64,000 bases of DNA from Fallopia convolvulus (Eukaryota; Streptophyta; Magnoliopsida; Caryophyllales; Polygonaceae). Below, piece by piece: positions 9,608-21,240 of this stretch. The DNA is taken from contig OZ024730.1 in the NCBI GenBank assembly GCA_964016875.1, forward strand, positions 37,580,795 through 37,644,794. Reading direction: 5' to 3'. Within the stretch, counting starts at the first letter, position 1. Each line of letters starts with the position of its first letter. The position numbers were made by a program, and so were the translations under genes. The notes under the pieces were generated by a model. That model did not search any database and was not told where the DNA came from. It saw nothing but the letters and a program-made list of their open reading frames with translations.

Positions 9608-11830
9608 ATGGCCTCATCCTGGATTTCAGACGGAGAACTGGTTGGCTCCGACGTGCGATCGTTAGACTCCAACGAGCTACCAAGCTTTTATCCGTGGCAT
9701 ATTACCGATTGCGTGTCCCATCTCCCTCTAGTTATCGAGGCTTGGATCCCGATGACCCCGAACCTGACGGTTGGGCTATTTCTGGACAAGGGGTCTCCGA
9801 CCGTTATTACCAAAGCGATGGTTGCGGACATCGCCACTGATTTTCCCTGGCCCGAGGGAGTTGAGCTGGCTCTTCCCGAGGGGGAAGGCTGCTCATTGGT
9901 GACGTAAGATAATTGCGCGGTCATTCATCTACACAACCTTCAGGCTGGCTTCCGGCTGCTGCTCCCCGACACGTGGAGGCATATGTGTGTGTACACCATT
10001 CAGAGCTACGCACTCGGGGAAGGACCTGATGTCACCACCATGACGGTTTTTTTTGGCGAGGTGCGAGCAAAAGTCGTGCCTTATGAACCTCAATCTTCCA
10101 GGTATCAAGATTACAAATACTCCTTCAAATGTCGGGGAGTCGAAGAACAATTGGTTCTTGGTTCGCGATCGCGCTGGGAGGTACATCAAATTCCCCTCGG
10201 CACCATGCAACTTCCAACGGCCCGAGAAAACGAAAGAGGTTGCCGAAGTCAAGAAACGATTTGCGACGCCGAATTTGGCACATCACAAATTGTACTTGGC
10301 TTAGGACCGCCTTGAGCGTGCGGGCTTGAGTCTTCCCTTCCCGAACCGCGAGGGTGCAGAAGGTATTTGCTCGCCTACACTTTTTTTGTTTTATTTTTGC
10401 TTCTTGTTTAATAGTCGCACCTCGAATTTAGATTATATGCGGCGATCCCGAGCCTCGCGCGAACCGTGCGTTTTGAACTTAGATTTATTTGTGAAGATCC
10501 CGAGCCTTGCTCGGACCGCTTATTTTGAACTTAGATTGGTTGCGACGATCCGAGCCTCGCTCGGACCTCGCATCTCTGAACTAGATTACTTGCCCCCTTA
10601 TTTCCTTTTGTTTTGTTGACCCTTTGCTTTTTCCTTTTTCAGTAAACCTCCTGGAGAAGATGGCTCGGAGGATGAAAAAGAAGACATCCGCCGGACCTCC
10701 CGCACAAAGTTACGGGACCTTGAAGGTTCCTGTGCCCGCGAAGGTCGTAGAGGTGCAAACTGGCGTTGCCCTTCTAAAGGAGACGCCGCTAGGGCGTCCT
10801 CCAAGGCCCCTCAAGGGGCTTGTGACAAGGCTGGCTCCAAGCGAAAGGAGCCAACGACGTCACCCAAAAGGGACAAGAAGAAACACAAGGGGGATGGCCA
10901 ACGCAGTTCCTCGGGGAAGGAGCTAACTATGAGCACCAGCCTTGAGGGCTTTTTTCCAATCGAGGTGGCTTCGCCAACTTCGTGATTTCACAACTCAGGA
11001 CCATCCCAGGCTTTGTTGAAGTACTGGAGGAGGGATGAATTCAAGTAGGAGGTCAAGTGGGTGAATAACCTCTCCGACGCAGCTCTTGTTAAGGAGACTG
11101 TCCGCTACTCGGCGACGGTGAGTGTTTATTTTGTATTCTTGTATCCGGCTTTTGTCATTTTCCTCCTTTTTATTAACACGCCGCCACTTCTGCAGCACAA
11201 TTTCCTTGATAATTACAATTGTTGCCACATCGCGCTTCTCCATAAGGATAACGTGAATCTTGAGGCAAATCTCAAAGCCAACACGGAAGAGTTGGCCAAG
11301 GAGAAGAGGACGAGGGAGGAGGCCGAGAGGCGGGATTTGGCGGCGGAACTGCGTGCGAGGCAGGAGGCTGTGGAGATTGAGAAGGTGAAGGCCTCACTTG
11401 AGGACCTAGAGGTTAAACTCTCCGAGGAGGGAAAATACTCGAAGGAGAAAGAGGCAAACGTCCAAAAGATTAAGGAGGAGAATAGGAGTCTTCACAATCG
11501 CATCAAGGAGATCAACAAGGAGGTTATGGTTGTGGGGCCTGCGTATGTTGAGATTGTCGAGTACAAGGAGGCGGCAATGAGCGTTGTGGAGGGGATGTAC
11601 TGTCAGGCCATCCGCGTAGGGGTGGGGCAAATGATCGATAAGTACAAACACATCGATCCTCGCATCTTCTTTTTCATCCCCAACTATACGCTGACCCTGG
11701 GGGAGACCGCGGAGGAGCCTGACGGCGAATGCGGTTTTTCCTCGACGACGAGGGCATGGTTATAGCGAACGAGGATGAACCTCCTTCCACGAATCCCGTG
11801 GATCAGGAGAACCTGAACCCCGCCAGGCCG
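9608..11830 (+). pseudogene. Antisense Tat gene, Transposase_28-like with coiled coil
   Basis: An intron-bearing gene on the strand opposite to gag-pol. ATG at 9608 opens MASSWISDGELVGSD...; the frame runs on to about 10,090 with one stop at 9905-9907, through HLHNLQAGFRLLLPDTWRH, which resembles the putative gypsy-type transposon domain (Transposase_28). After a frame change it continues NNWFLVRDRAGRYIKF. Likely introns: about 10,360-10,642 (GTATTT to TTTTTCAG) and 11,117-11,192 (GTGAGT to CTGCAG). The last part (about 11,250-11,765) is a Lys/Glu coiled coil followed by a YKEAAMSVVEGMY segment. Stops (9905, and in FK-stop-EVKW near 11,047) make this copy non-functional. Such antisense ORFs are known in Tat elements; their role is not known. 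Confidence 0.65.
10432..10590. repeat. Three hairpin repeat units inside an intron
   Basis: Three units of about 55 bp with the core CGATCCCGAGCCTCGC or a close variant, each followed by a TTGAACTTAGATT-like spacer. They lie within the first probable intron of the antisense gene and share the inverted-repeat core of the long array at 12.2-13.4 kb. Confidence 0.7.
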
Positions 11831-12224
11831 ACCTCGAGATAATTCATGCCTCGCCCCTCTGCCAGCACCCCATGATCCCCACTGCAGATGTTGTCAAGGA
11901 GACTAAGGACTGAAGGCTTTTGTGCTTTTGCAATTTTTTGTTTTTTGTTGGCATGGTTTAAAGATTTTAAGACTTTTGGTGGCTCCGCTAGGGCCTGTAA
12001 TATAACTTTTTTGCCCTCACGACCTTACTTTTATGCATCTTCATTTTTACTTCTTGCTTGCGTGATTTGCATGATTGTGCGGAGTCCCTCTTTTTTTGAG
12101 AGTTCAAACGGCTCATTACACCCAGACCCAACCCCATAGCGCAAGTGCTGCAAAGCCTGCAACCTGCTCGGGCCACATCAGGCCTGGATTACTAGCGTCT
12201 TTAGCCGCTTTTTCTTTGTTTTCC

Positions 12225-13400
12225 CGACACCCCGAACCTCACTCGGATTGTGCCTTGATTGTTTTTTGATCATATGCAACGATCTCTAGCCTCGCTCGGA
12301 TCGTGCATAGATTGTCTTTGATTGTATGTGACGATCTTGAGCCTTGCTCGGATCATGCATGGATTGTTTTGATTATATGCAACGATCCCGAGCCTCGCTC
12401 GGATCGTGCATTAAGTGTTTTTTATTATATGCAATGATCTCGAGCCTTACTCGGATTGTGCATTGATTGTTTTTCATTATATGCAACGATCTCGAGCCTT
12501 GCTCGGATCGTGCATTGATTGTTTTTTATTGTGTGCAATGATCCCGAGCCTTGCTCGGATCGTGCATTGATTGTTTTTTATTATATGCAACGATCCTTAG
12601 CCTCGCTCGTATCATGCATGGATAGTTTTTGATTGTATGGGACAATCGCGAGCCTCGCTCGGATCGTCCATGGATTGTTTTTTATTTGTATGTGATGATC
12701 CCGAGCCTCGCTCGGATCGTGCATGGATTGTTTTTGATTATATGCCACGATTCCGAGCCTCGCTTAGATCGTTCATCGATTGTTTTTATTATATGCGACG
12801 ATCCCGAGCCTTGCTCGAATTCTGCATGGATTGTTTGTTTATTTTGCTGTAATGTAAATTCGGAGTAAATGAGAATATGAGCCCCGAAGGGCTAGTACAA
12901 GTTTTTGAGTCCTAAACGGGGCATACATGGGAAGGTGCGTAGGCCTCCCATACTATGCCTTGAGTAGTCAAAGCAAAACACAAGATCAAACAAGCTAACA
13001 TCCAAGATCAAACAATTGTGCATGGATTGTTTTTAATTATATGCCATGATCCCGAGCCACGCTCGGATTGTGCACCGATTGTTTTTTATTATATGCGACA
13101 ATCCCGAGCCTGGATCGGTCCGTGCATTGCTTATTTTTTATTATATGCGATGATCCCGAGCCTCGCACGGATCGTGCATTGATTGTTTTTTTATTGTATG
13201 CAACGCTCCCGAGCCACGCTTGGATCGTGCATTGATTGTTTTTTATTGTATGCAACGATCGCAAGCCTTGATCAGATCATGCATTGATTGTTTTTTATTT
13301 AATGCAATGATCTCGAGCCTTGCTCGGATCTTGCATTGATTGTTTTTGATTGTATACAATGATTCCGAGCCTCGCTCGGATCATGCATGGATTGTTTTCA
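12225..13400. repeat. Tandem array of hairpin-forming units (about 58 bp)
   Basis: About 17 units of roughly 57-61 bp. Each holds the inverted repeat CGATCCCGAGC-CTC-GCTCGGATCG, then TGCATGGATTG, a T-run and TTATATG. The array breaks at about 12,850-13,012, where unrelated sequence (GCCCCGAAGGGCTAG...) lies between two blocks. It sits between pol and the 3' LTR of the Tat element. That region of Tat/Ogre elements is known to give rise to satellite DNA. Confidence 0.9.
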
Positions 13401-13602
13401 ACCCCAACGTGGAGCTTGGAGGTGAGGTTTCCAACCCCAAGCGAGGAGCTTGGGAGCGAGATTTCCAACCCCAAGCGGGGAGCTTGGGGGCGAGGTTTCC
13501 AACCCCAAGCGGGGAGCTTGGGGCGAGGTTTCGAACCCCAAGCGGGGATCTTGGGGCGAGGTTTCCAACCCCAAGCAGGGAGATTGGGGCGAGGTTTCCA
13601 AC

Positions 13603-16430
13603 TGTAATATCCGCGAATTTTATGGATATTTTCGAATTTCTCGAATATCCTTTATAGTTCTTTTAATTCGATGCCGACGCGAAGTGCAATAATTTTAATG
13701 GGAATTAAAATTCTAGAAAATCCAGTGATATAAAAAAATCATAGAAAATTGATTTTATCGACGAGTTCACTTCCTAGGATTTTCTGATGGAAAAAGTAGA
13801 ATTAGTTAAAAATGCGCGGTCTTTCTAATTATGTACCGGAAAGAATTTAAAATACGAACGGAAGTCTTAAAAATTGAAGGTAGCATAATAAAATCATGAA
13901 AAATTGATTTTATTGGTCTGCACAATTTACAGAACGTTTTATGTGTAGTAAGTTTTTCCACCCGAGGTACATAATTTTACCGCTTAGCGAAAAATCCCGT
14001 TTCGAAATGGGGAATTCTCTTTTTGACCCTCACTTACTTAATGGGGAAGGGAAAAGCCAATATCTCTTTTGGGATATGTAGGCACAGTTGGATAGAATTC
14101 AGAGAAAGACAGTTCGAGAGAGAGAGAGAGAGTTTGGAACGACAACAGATTCAGTGAGCGATTCTTCATCGCTGCACCTCTCTACCCTTTTCCCTACCTC
14201 CTCCTCATCTCCTCCGTCACTTCACCTTCTTCTTCTCTTGACTTCTGGGTTCGTAGCTGTTGCACCAGAAAACCAGAACCAGCGACAAAATCAGGACGGA
14301 ACGATAGGCGCGGGAAGAAGAATTCGAATCTGCACCGCCGACGAGCACTAGCTCCTCCGACCACCACCCACCGCGAGGGCCACCACTGGGCAACACCCAA
14401 CCACCCTCAGACCCCTGGAGTGGGCCACTATCGAGCTGTACGAGCCATAGGCTCAAGTGAGGGTAAAACACGATCGAAGTTAATTAGCGGTTTAGGCTCG
14501 GAGCCACCGCGCGATCAATCGGTTCCGTTTTTACTAGTTAATTTTATACTTTTTATAAACTTCACGTTATTACGACCTCGTAGGTTCAAACCGCTCGGGA
14601 AACGGACGTCAGAATCTCTACTTATAGCGAATACAAGTTTTAACATAGATTGGCAGGTAAAGGACTTCAGACAATTACTCAGGATTCGTTGTTAATCAGT
14701 ATGATCCGAAATTTGTCCACCTTTAAGAACCGTTGCTAATGAAGAATTTTTATTTAGAAAATTGCTTCAAAAGTGAAATGGTTAGTTATTTATAAGTTTG
14801 CCAAGATGGCTCCTTAAAGCTTAATAGCTAAGGATTAATTATAAATCGATATACAAAAATCAAGTTGTTTATTGATTAGGAAATTGTAGAATTTCAGTAT
14901 ACAACTGAGAAGTGTATACGTGAGCTCGTTGTTGAAGAATCTTTTGTTATATTTGACAGAAGGGTGATTATGATTACTGTTGGAATCACCAAAAACGTTA
15001 AGCACGCCTTCTTAGGAAAGTGGACGACTTCCCTTTGTTATAAATTAAGAAATTCAATTTATATTGAATTATATAGTTACGAATAAATCATCTGATTACT
15101 AAAGTGTGATTAGTTATAGTTGTTGGAAGTAATGATCGAGTCGGTTCTTAATCAGTTTCGTACTTTAATTGAGAATAAGTTTGGTCTAGGTGATCTCGTT
15201 TTTGAGATGAGATTTGTGTGAGTTAAGTAGTCCAGGGGTAGGAGCCGAATCTCCCATGACCTCTTTATAATAAAGTCTGTATTGGGGGGGGGGCGTAGTT
15301 TGCTAGCGGATCCCAATATTAAAGTCATGACTCATGTCTCGCTTCATGCTGGAGGAGGACATCTGTGCACTCTAGTTAAGTGCAAAAGAAACTGATGTGG
15401 GTCAAGCGGTCACGGATGAAATAGGCCCTCTCACCCTGACGACATCAGTTACAAGAAAAATCGTTAGAAAGGTTGAAATTGATATGTAAAGTATGTTAAG
15501 CGTTATATGAGAATATTCGAATGGTTAGTCTATTCGATAACCATTCTTGTTAACCTTTGCATATGACGGATTCTTAATCAATTATTGTTAAGTTAATCCA
15601 TATAGTAGCAACTCTCTGTAGAGCTTTTTATCTACCTGCTTAGGACTTCTTTAATCTACTATTATTGTAAATTCTTAGTTTATAGTTTTTACTTGTTGAA
15701 ATAAGCTTACTCGGGTTAACGTCTCCATTTGCTTAGTCTTTTATTAAGACTAACTTGTTGTTTTTTTATTTTTATTTTTGTTTGGTACCTGCTGTTGTTA
15801 TGTGTCACTGCAGCTAATAAAGAAGCTAGCCAAAAGAACAGGGGTTAAGTGAAGGATCACGATAAGAGATCTAAGAATTTTCTTTTGGGAATGTATTGTT
15901 GAATTAGGCTCCATGTGATAAACTTGTGTTGTTAGTGTGAAACTGTTATCCTTTTTGGGGTAAGGAAGAATGGTTGGTCTGTAATAATTTATACTTAACC
16001 AGTCGTTTGTAAATGTTTAAAGCCTTGGGTGGCCTTCATTAAGATTAAGGGAAATTCCTTTTGGTACCCTCAAGTTTTCGCTTTTTTCTTTTGGTACCCT
16101 AAAAAAGTTATTCCTAATGGTACCCTTTAAGTTTGTGATATGAATGCCCCGTAACCTAAATCTCTTAAAAACTAACTTCGATCCACTTTATTCATTTTTA
16201 CGTTTAACAAAAAAAGGAAAACGTTTGCTAAATTAAATTTAAAAAAAAGAAATCAAAGCATAAACAAGATAATAGAAGGGGAGAAATAGTAGCGATAACT
16301 AGGTCTAATGTTCAGTTCCTTTTCTTTGCTTAATTCTGGATTTTCGATTTCTTCGCTTTCTTGTTTGTCACTGGATTTTCGATTCTGGTTATTGGCGGTA
16401 ATACCCTGGTAGGTAATAAGGGGTATTACA
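13603..16430 (+). mobile_element. Solo LTR related to the 26-37 kb element
   Basis: A 2.83-kb segment that starts TGTAATATCCGCG and ends GGGTATTACA, flanked by CCAAC on both sides. Its first bases match the reverse complement of the end of the LTR at 26,302-29,153 (GAGGATATTTTTGAATTT region) and its last bases match the start (ATTGGCGGTAATACC). It therefore belongs to the same LTR family but reads on the opposite strand, and it is clearly more diverged. No internal region, PBS or second LTR is attached. Confidence 0.85.
16049..16385. mobile_element. Truncated MULE terminus inside the solo LTR
   Basis: GGGAAATTCC followed by three spaced GGTACCCT motifs matches the MULE-type left terminus at 61,696. 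Compared with the intact LTRs of the family, about 330 bp is inserted here between GATTAA and the CTGGTTATTGGCGG end. No right terminus is seen, so the element is deleted at one side. Confidence 0.55.
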
Positions 16431-16589
16431 CCAACCCCAAGCTGGGGGCTTTGGGGCGAAGTTTCCAACCCCAAGTGGGGGGCTTGGGGGTGGTTAACTT
16501 GTGGTGATCACTCGAGATTGTTCCTAGTGATCGCAATATCTTAAAAGAGGGTTTCCAATGCCAAGAGGGAAGCTTGGGTGGACGGCTTG

Positions 16590-18300
16590 TGCACCAAACT
16601 GAGACAGCGATTTGAAATAATTCGTCACCATTTATACACAAAATGTGGTGGCAACGAGAATCTAGAAAATTTACACACAGTACCTTTTGAGTCGAGCTAG
16701 GTTCCAAGTTTTGTCCTATAGTGCGCTCCTTGCTATCTTTTAATTTAAAGGCGTCGGGTACAACCTTTTCTCCGAGGAGATATGGTCCTTCCCAGTTAGG
16801 GTCTGTAAAGCCTGAGGCTTTAGAAGCGCTATCCCATGTCAACCTGAGGACTTCCCAGGAGGTCACCCATCCTGGTACTACTCTCGCCCTTGCACGCTTA
16901 ACTTATGAGTTCTTTGTCCGCACTCGAACCCAGAAAAGCAAGAGCTCTTGTTGACATGGGGAGCACCTTAATTCCTTAATAAATTATTGGGGTGTTACAA
17001 TCTTCCCCACTTAAACACTTGACGTCGTCGTCAAGGCCCAAACACCAGCCTCTAGGTCGAGTGACCGCCCACCAGACCAAGCCAACTCGTAACCTAGAGT
17101 CGGCTCTGATACCATTTGTAAAGCCTGAGGCTTTAGAAGCGCTATCCCATGTCAACCTGAGGACTTCCCAAGAGGTCACCCATCCTGGTACTACTCTCGC
17201 CCCTGCACGCTTAACTTATGAGTTCTTTGTCCTCACTCGATCCCAGAAAAGCAAGAGCTCTTGTTGACATGGGGAGCACCTCAATCCCTTATAAATTATT
17301 GGGGTGTTACAGGGTCTAGCTTTCCTCCATCGGTACACCTCAAAATGAGATTTTTCGAGGTCAAACTCCGGGTTCTAACCTTCTTGTCGTGGTACACCGC
17401 AAACCATCACTTATATTCCATGGACCGTAAGGCCGCAACCTCGCAGAGTTCATCCCTGAATTGTAAATCCGCCTTGAGCGGGGCTTCGTTTTCTTTTTCA
17501 TCAAAGTTGAAGACCCTTGCCGAAGGAACCAGGGTTTTGACAAGGACCAGCGCGTCCACCCCATAGGTTAAAGCGAAGGGAGTTTCCCCCGTGGCGCGGC
17601 GCGCGGTTGTTTGATACGTCCATAGGACGAGGGAGAGGAGCTCCATCCAACGTCCTTGCGTAGTTCCCAACCGCTTTTTGAGGTCGTTCGGGATTCGTGC
17701 ATTCACGTTTTCTAGTTGGCCATTCAACTGGGGATGAGCGGCTGAGGAGATTTTGAGGGTGATGACAAGATCGGAGCAGAATGTTCTAGTTTCCTCACAG
17801 TCGAATTGGGGACCGTGGTCAATCATGATTGTCATGGGAACCCCAAAGTGACACACGAGGTTTTTCCAGAGGAAGTTCTAGTTTCGTCACAGTCAAACTT
17901 GGCCATTTCTCCCGCCTCGATCCACTTCGTGAAGTAATCCACGATTACTAAGATGTATTGCACCTGCATCGCCGCCTTCGGGAAAGGACCCTAAATTTCC
18001 ATCCCCACACCGCGAAAGGGCAGGGTGCGTGAATCGATCGTAAGGTAGTGGCGGGGGAACGCTGGACGTTGGCATGCCTCTAGCATCCGTCGCAGGCTTG
18101 GACATAGGACCTTGCGTCCTGTCTGAGGGTGGGCCACAAATACCACAGGCGGATGATTTTATGCGACAAGGCATGTCATCCGGGGTGCTCGCCGCATACT
18201 CCCTCGTGTGCCTCAAGGTGCTCCTTGGCCTCGCTTGGAAGACACAAAAAATTGGGCTTTGCAAAGACACGACGATAGTGACGCCCTTGAACAACGCAGT
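16590..18300 (-). pseudogene. Tat integrase, frameshifted and interrupted
   Basis: Minus-strand integrase pieces of the Tat pol. The zinc-binding head is near 18.2-18.4 kb (VARYCVVQGRHYRRVF...). The catalytic core is spread over frames at 17.4-18.1 kb: WGMD-type first Asp near 18.0 kb, IMIDHGPQF (second Asp; normally DNG) and QLNGQLENVN (Glu) in 17,407-17,856. The C-terminal part with DPNWEGPYLLGEKVV is at about 16,700-16,803. The Cassandra element at 16,804-17,311 separates core from C-terminus. Several frame changes show that the enzyme is dead. Confidence 0.75.
16804..17311 (-). mobile_element. Cassandra TRIM element with 5S-derived LTRs
   Basis: A 508-bp non-coding element: LTRs at 16,804-16,999 and 17,117-17,311 (TGTAAAGCC...GTGTTACA on the plus strand), target duplication GGGTC on both sides. 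On the minus strand the PBS TGGTATCAGAGCC (initiator tRNA-Met) sits at 17,102-17,114 and a purine tract, GTGGGGAAGAT, abuts the other LTR. Each LTR holds a 5S rRNA-like part on the minus strand (AAGTTAAGCGTGC, GGGCGAGAGTAGTACCAGG, GGATGGGTGACCTC, TGGGAAGTCCTC), i.e. the internal RNA polymerase III promoter region. This is the defining mark of Cassandra, a widespread plant TRIM. Confidence 0.93.
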
Positions 18301-18399
18301 AGCGAGCGACTCGCATGTTGAGCTTCCTTTCCTTTGCGGGATCCTCAGGAAGAACCCCGCTTTCCACATACCAGATAATAGGAGCTATCCAATCTCCGA

Positions 18400-20621
18400 G
18401 CGAGACAGAAAAAACCCTGTTTCTCACACTCCGCGAAGGTTTTCTTTCCACCATAACGCGATTGCTCAAATATAAAGGGAGAGCCGACCCTAGCCTTGCT
18501 AGGGCGTCGGCTTTTGTGTTCATACCGCGCGGAATGAACTCCACAACAAATGTCTCTAAGAAAGAACCTTGATTGCTCAAATATAAAGAAAGACACCAAG
18601 GCTTTGACCTTTCCGCAGTACGCGGGCAAGAAACTTGTCTTGGACTCATATTGTCTGCTCAATCGCCTCGCTACCAACTCGGAGTCGGTGTACACCCTGA
18701 TTTTGCGAGCTCCACTAAGCAACACCATTTCTATCCCGAGGATCATGGCCTCATACTCGGCCTCGTTAATGGTGGTATCGAAGGTGAAGTTAAAGGAATA
18801 CTCCGTCTCGATTGAGGGCCCGACAAGGAATACGCTAGCCACGCCCCCGACGTCACATCGCGAGCCGTCCACAAATACCTTCCACTCCTTCGCACTTTCA
18901 TCAGTTTGAGGGAATGTCACATCTACCATGAAGTCGGCGAGGGTTTGCCCTTTCATCGCAGCTCTTGGTAGGTAGCTGATGTCAAACTTGGAGAGTTCGA
19001 CCACCCACTTTGTCATCCGCCCTAAAAGGGCGGGCTTATGGAGGATTTGGCGGAGAGGGAGATTAGAAAGAACCTGGATGGGGTGGGAATGAAAGTAAGG
19101 GCGCAGCCGCCTCGCAACCGTTACCACAACCAAGGCCATCTTCTCCGGCGGGGAGTATCGTTGCTCCGCAAGCTGAAGCACGCGACTAACGAAGTACAAC
19201 GAGTACATCGCCTCCTTTGACAACACCGCGCTGACCGTCTTCGGACTTACAACCATATACAGTTGTAGGTCTTCGTCTGCCTTCAGAGGCGCCAACGTGG
19301 GTTGTTTTGACAAAAATGCCTTTAGCCCAAAGAAAGCGAGTTCTAGCTCCTTGTCCAAGACGAACTTTTCATTCTTTTTAAAAGCCGCAAGGAGAGGAAG
19401 CGACATGTCCGCCAAACGAGAGCAGAATCTCCCCAGATAATTTACAGCGCCATTGAGTCGTAGTACCTCGGTCCGAGATCGCGGTGACCGTATTGAGAGG
19501 ATTAATTCAATTTTTACGGGTTTCACATCTATTCTCCGTGCGATAATCATGAATCCTAGGAACTTGCCAGACGACAAGCCAAACACACACTTCTCATGAT
19601 TGAGGCTGAGCCGGTTGCGCCTGAGCGTTGCAAAGACCTCGACAAGGACAGCCAGGTGGTCCTTTGGGGTTTTACTTCAGACTACGATATCGTCGACATA
19701 GGCCGACACATTCCTCCATAGATGGTTATTGAAGATCCGGTCTACGAGCCTCTGAAAGGTGTTGCCCGCATTCTTTAGACCGAAAGGCATTACCTTATAA
19801 CCATATGTCCCCCGCTGCGTGATGAAGGCCGTCTCCTCTTCATCTTGGGGGTCCATCAAGACTAGATTGTACCCTGAATATGCATCAAGGAAACTCAGGA
19901 CCCTGTGGCCTGTGATGGAGTTGACCAGCTCGTCGATTGATGGAAGTCGGTAGCTATCCTTGGGGAAGGCTTTGTTCAGATCCTTGAACTCAACGCACAT
20001 GCGCCATTTTCCACTGGCCTTCTTGACCAGCACGACATTGAATAGCCAGTTCGGGTACTGGACCTCGCGGACAAATCCTATGGCCAACAACTTCCCCACC
20101 TTTGCATTCGCGCCACTTGCCATTTCCTCATTCATTTTTCTTCGCCTTTGCACCTCGGGATGAGTGGCAATGTCGACGTTCAAGGAATGTTGGGCCATAG
20201 TCTGCGGGACTCTGTAGAGATCTTTTGTAGTCCAAGCGAGCACGTCGCGGGAATCGACAAGCAAGGATTCTAGCAATAGTGCTGATTCCCCGGAGAGACA
20301 TTCTCCTAGGTAGTGTTTTTCTACCTCGGTGCTAAAGGGAGTGACGACCCTTCTCTCGATCTCTGAGGATTGGACAGTGAAGTCCCGCACCTCGAGATTA
20401 GCGCCCTCGGGAGCATCCACCACGAACACCAAACACTTTTGTTTTGCGGAGGTCGTGTAACACGGGCGACCCTCCACCTTGACCTCGCCAACTCCACCTT
20501 CAGTTGGGAATTTCATCATCAGGTGGTAGATGGACACCACGACTTGAAATTTAATCAGGGATATCCTACCGATGATCATGTTATACATTGAGGGTAAACG
20601 TACCATGGTGAACTCTATCAT
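18400..20621 (-). pseudogene. Tat reverse transcriptase, RNase H and archaeal-type RNase H
   Basis: Minus strand. RT occupies about 19,500-20,300: KWRMCVEFKDLNKAFPKDSY, LSFLDAYSGYN, MPFGLKNAGNTFQRLVD and the catalytic YVDD. A TGA follows DDIVV, where the family has Lys, so the frame is broken before the thumb (CVFGLSSGKFLGFMI). The first RNase H is at about 18,950-19,300. A second, archaeal-type RNase H follows at about 18,600-18,900, with VFVDGS, NEAEYEA and VYTDSEL carrying the acidic residues. This double RNase H is characteristic of Tat elements. A short direct duplication (GATTGCTCAAATATAAA at about 18,460 and 18,571) disrupts the end. Confidence 0.88.
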
Positions 20622-20657
20622 TTCGGTTCACTTCGTCTGACCCGCTCCCAGCGTCAT

Positions 20658-21240
20658 CTAGAGGTCGATGAGGCACGCCACATCAACTTCTTCTCCCGAG
20701 AAGGACGTTAGTTTTCCCACGTAGAGCTTCAGAGATGTGGTCGAGATACCCAATTGTTCGAAGGCGTCGTAGTACATGATGTCCAGGGAAGGTCTCGTGT
20801 CCACCAATACTCGCTTGACCATCTTCGAGCCCAGTTGGGCATGCACCACCAGAGGGTCGGAGTGTGGCATATTCAGACCGTCATCATCCTCGGATGTGAA
20901 GGCCACCACACGTGGGACTTTAAGGACTGCTCGACGCTGAACACCAAAGGCTCGTGGTGGCTGGCCATCGCATACCTCTTTCGTTCTGATTGGTTCGAGC
21001 TTACCAATGAGGGACCTCCCGAGATGGTGTAAATGAAACCATAAGGTGTCACGACATGATCGGAGTGAGCTTGCTTTGCGGGAGCCTGCTGCTCGGTGTT
21101 GTTGGTTCTCACTTGATTTTGGCTCTGCAGCACATTGCTCGCTCCCGAGGTGGGGTTTCCTCTGCCTTTGTCTTTTGGTTTGTACAAGGGGCCTCCATTT
21201 CCCCTGTACCCTTGTTGCCTCCCTCCGAAACAGTTCCAAC
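20658..21240 (-). pseudogene. Tat gag end and aspartic protease, active site changed
   Basis: Minus-strand reading frame with a basic, low-complexity part and then an aspartic-protease-like segment: VLVDTRPSLDIMYYDAF. The family motif is DTG or DSG; here Gly is replaced by Arg, so the protease should be inactive. Frame breaks separate it from gag upstream (21.4 kb) and from RT downstream (20.62 kb). Confidence 0.7.

Larger units (their letters stand above)
13398..16570. repeat. 34-bp tandem repeats, split by a solo LTR
   Basis: Units of 33-35 bp, consensus AACCCCAAGCGGGGAGCTTG plus GGGCGAGGTTTCC: six at 13,398-13,602 and about two and a half more at 16,431-16,570. Each contains the inverted repeat CCCCAAGC-GGGGA-GCTTGGGG. 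The solo LTR at 13,603-16,430 entered the sixth unit, with CCAAC duplicated. The ORFs predicted across the array only translate the repeat. Confidence 0.9.

Noticed and set aside
12225..13400. Regular repeats with palindromic cores could be read as a CRISPR-like array
   Set aside because: The spacers are themselves repeats, there are no cas genes, and the DNA is plant; it is a retroelement minisatellite.
13340..13692. ORFs rich in FPTPSGELGARF-like repeats
   Set aside because: They only translate the 34-bp tandem repeat and occur in several frames on both strands.
6695..16049. MULE ends at 6.7 and 16.05 kb as a pair bounding one large element
   Set aside because: They face away from each other and lie in different host sequences; the right one is inside a solo LTR.
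16838..17225. 5S rRNA-like sequences as genuine 5S genes
   Set aside because: Each lies within an LTR of a TRIM with PBS, purine tract and 5-bp duplication, and only the 3' half matches well; this is Cassandra.
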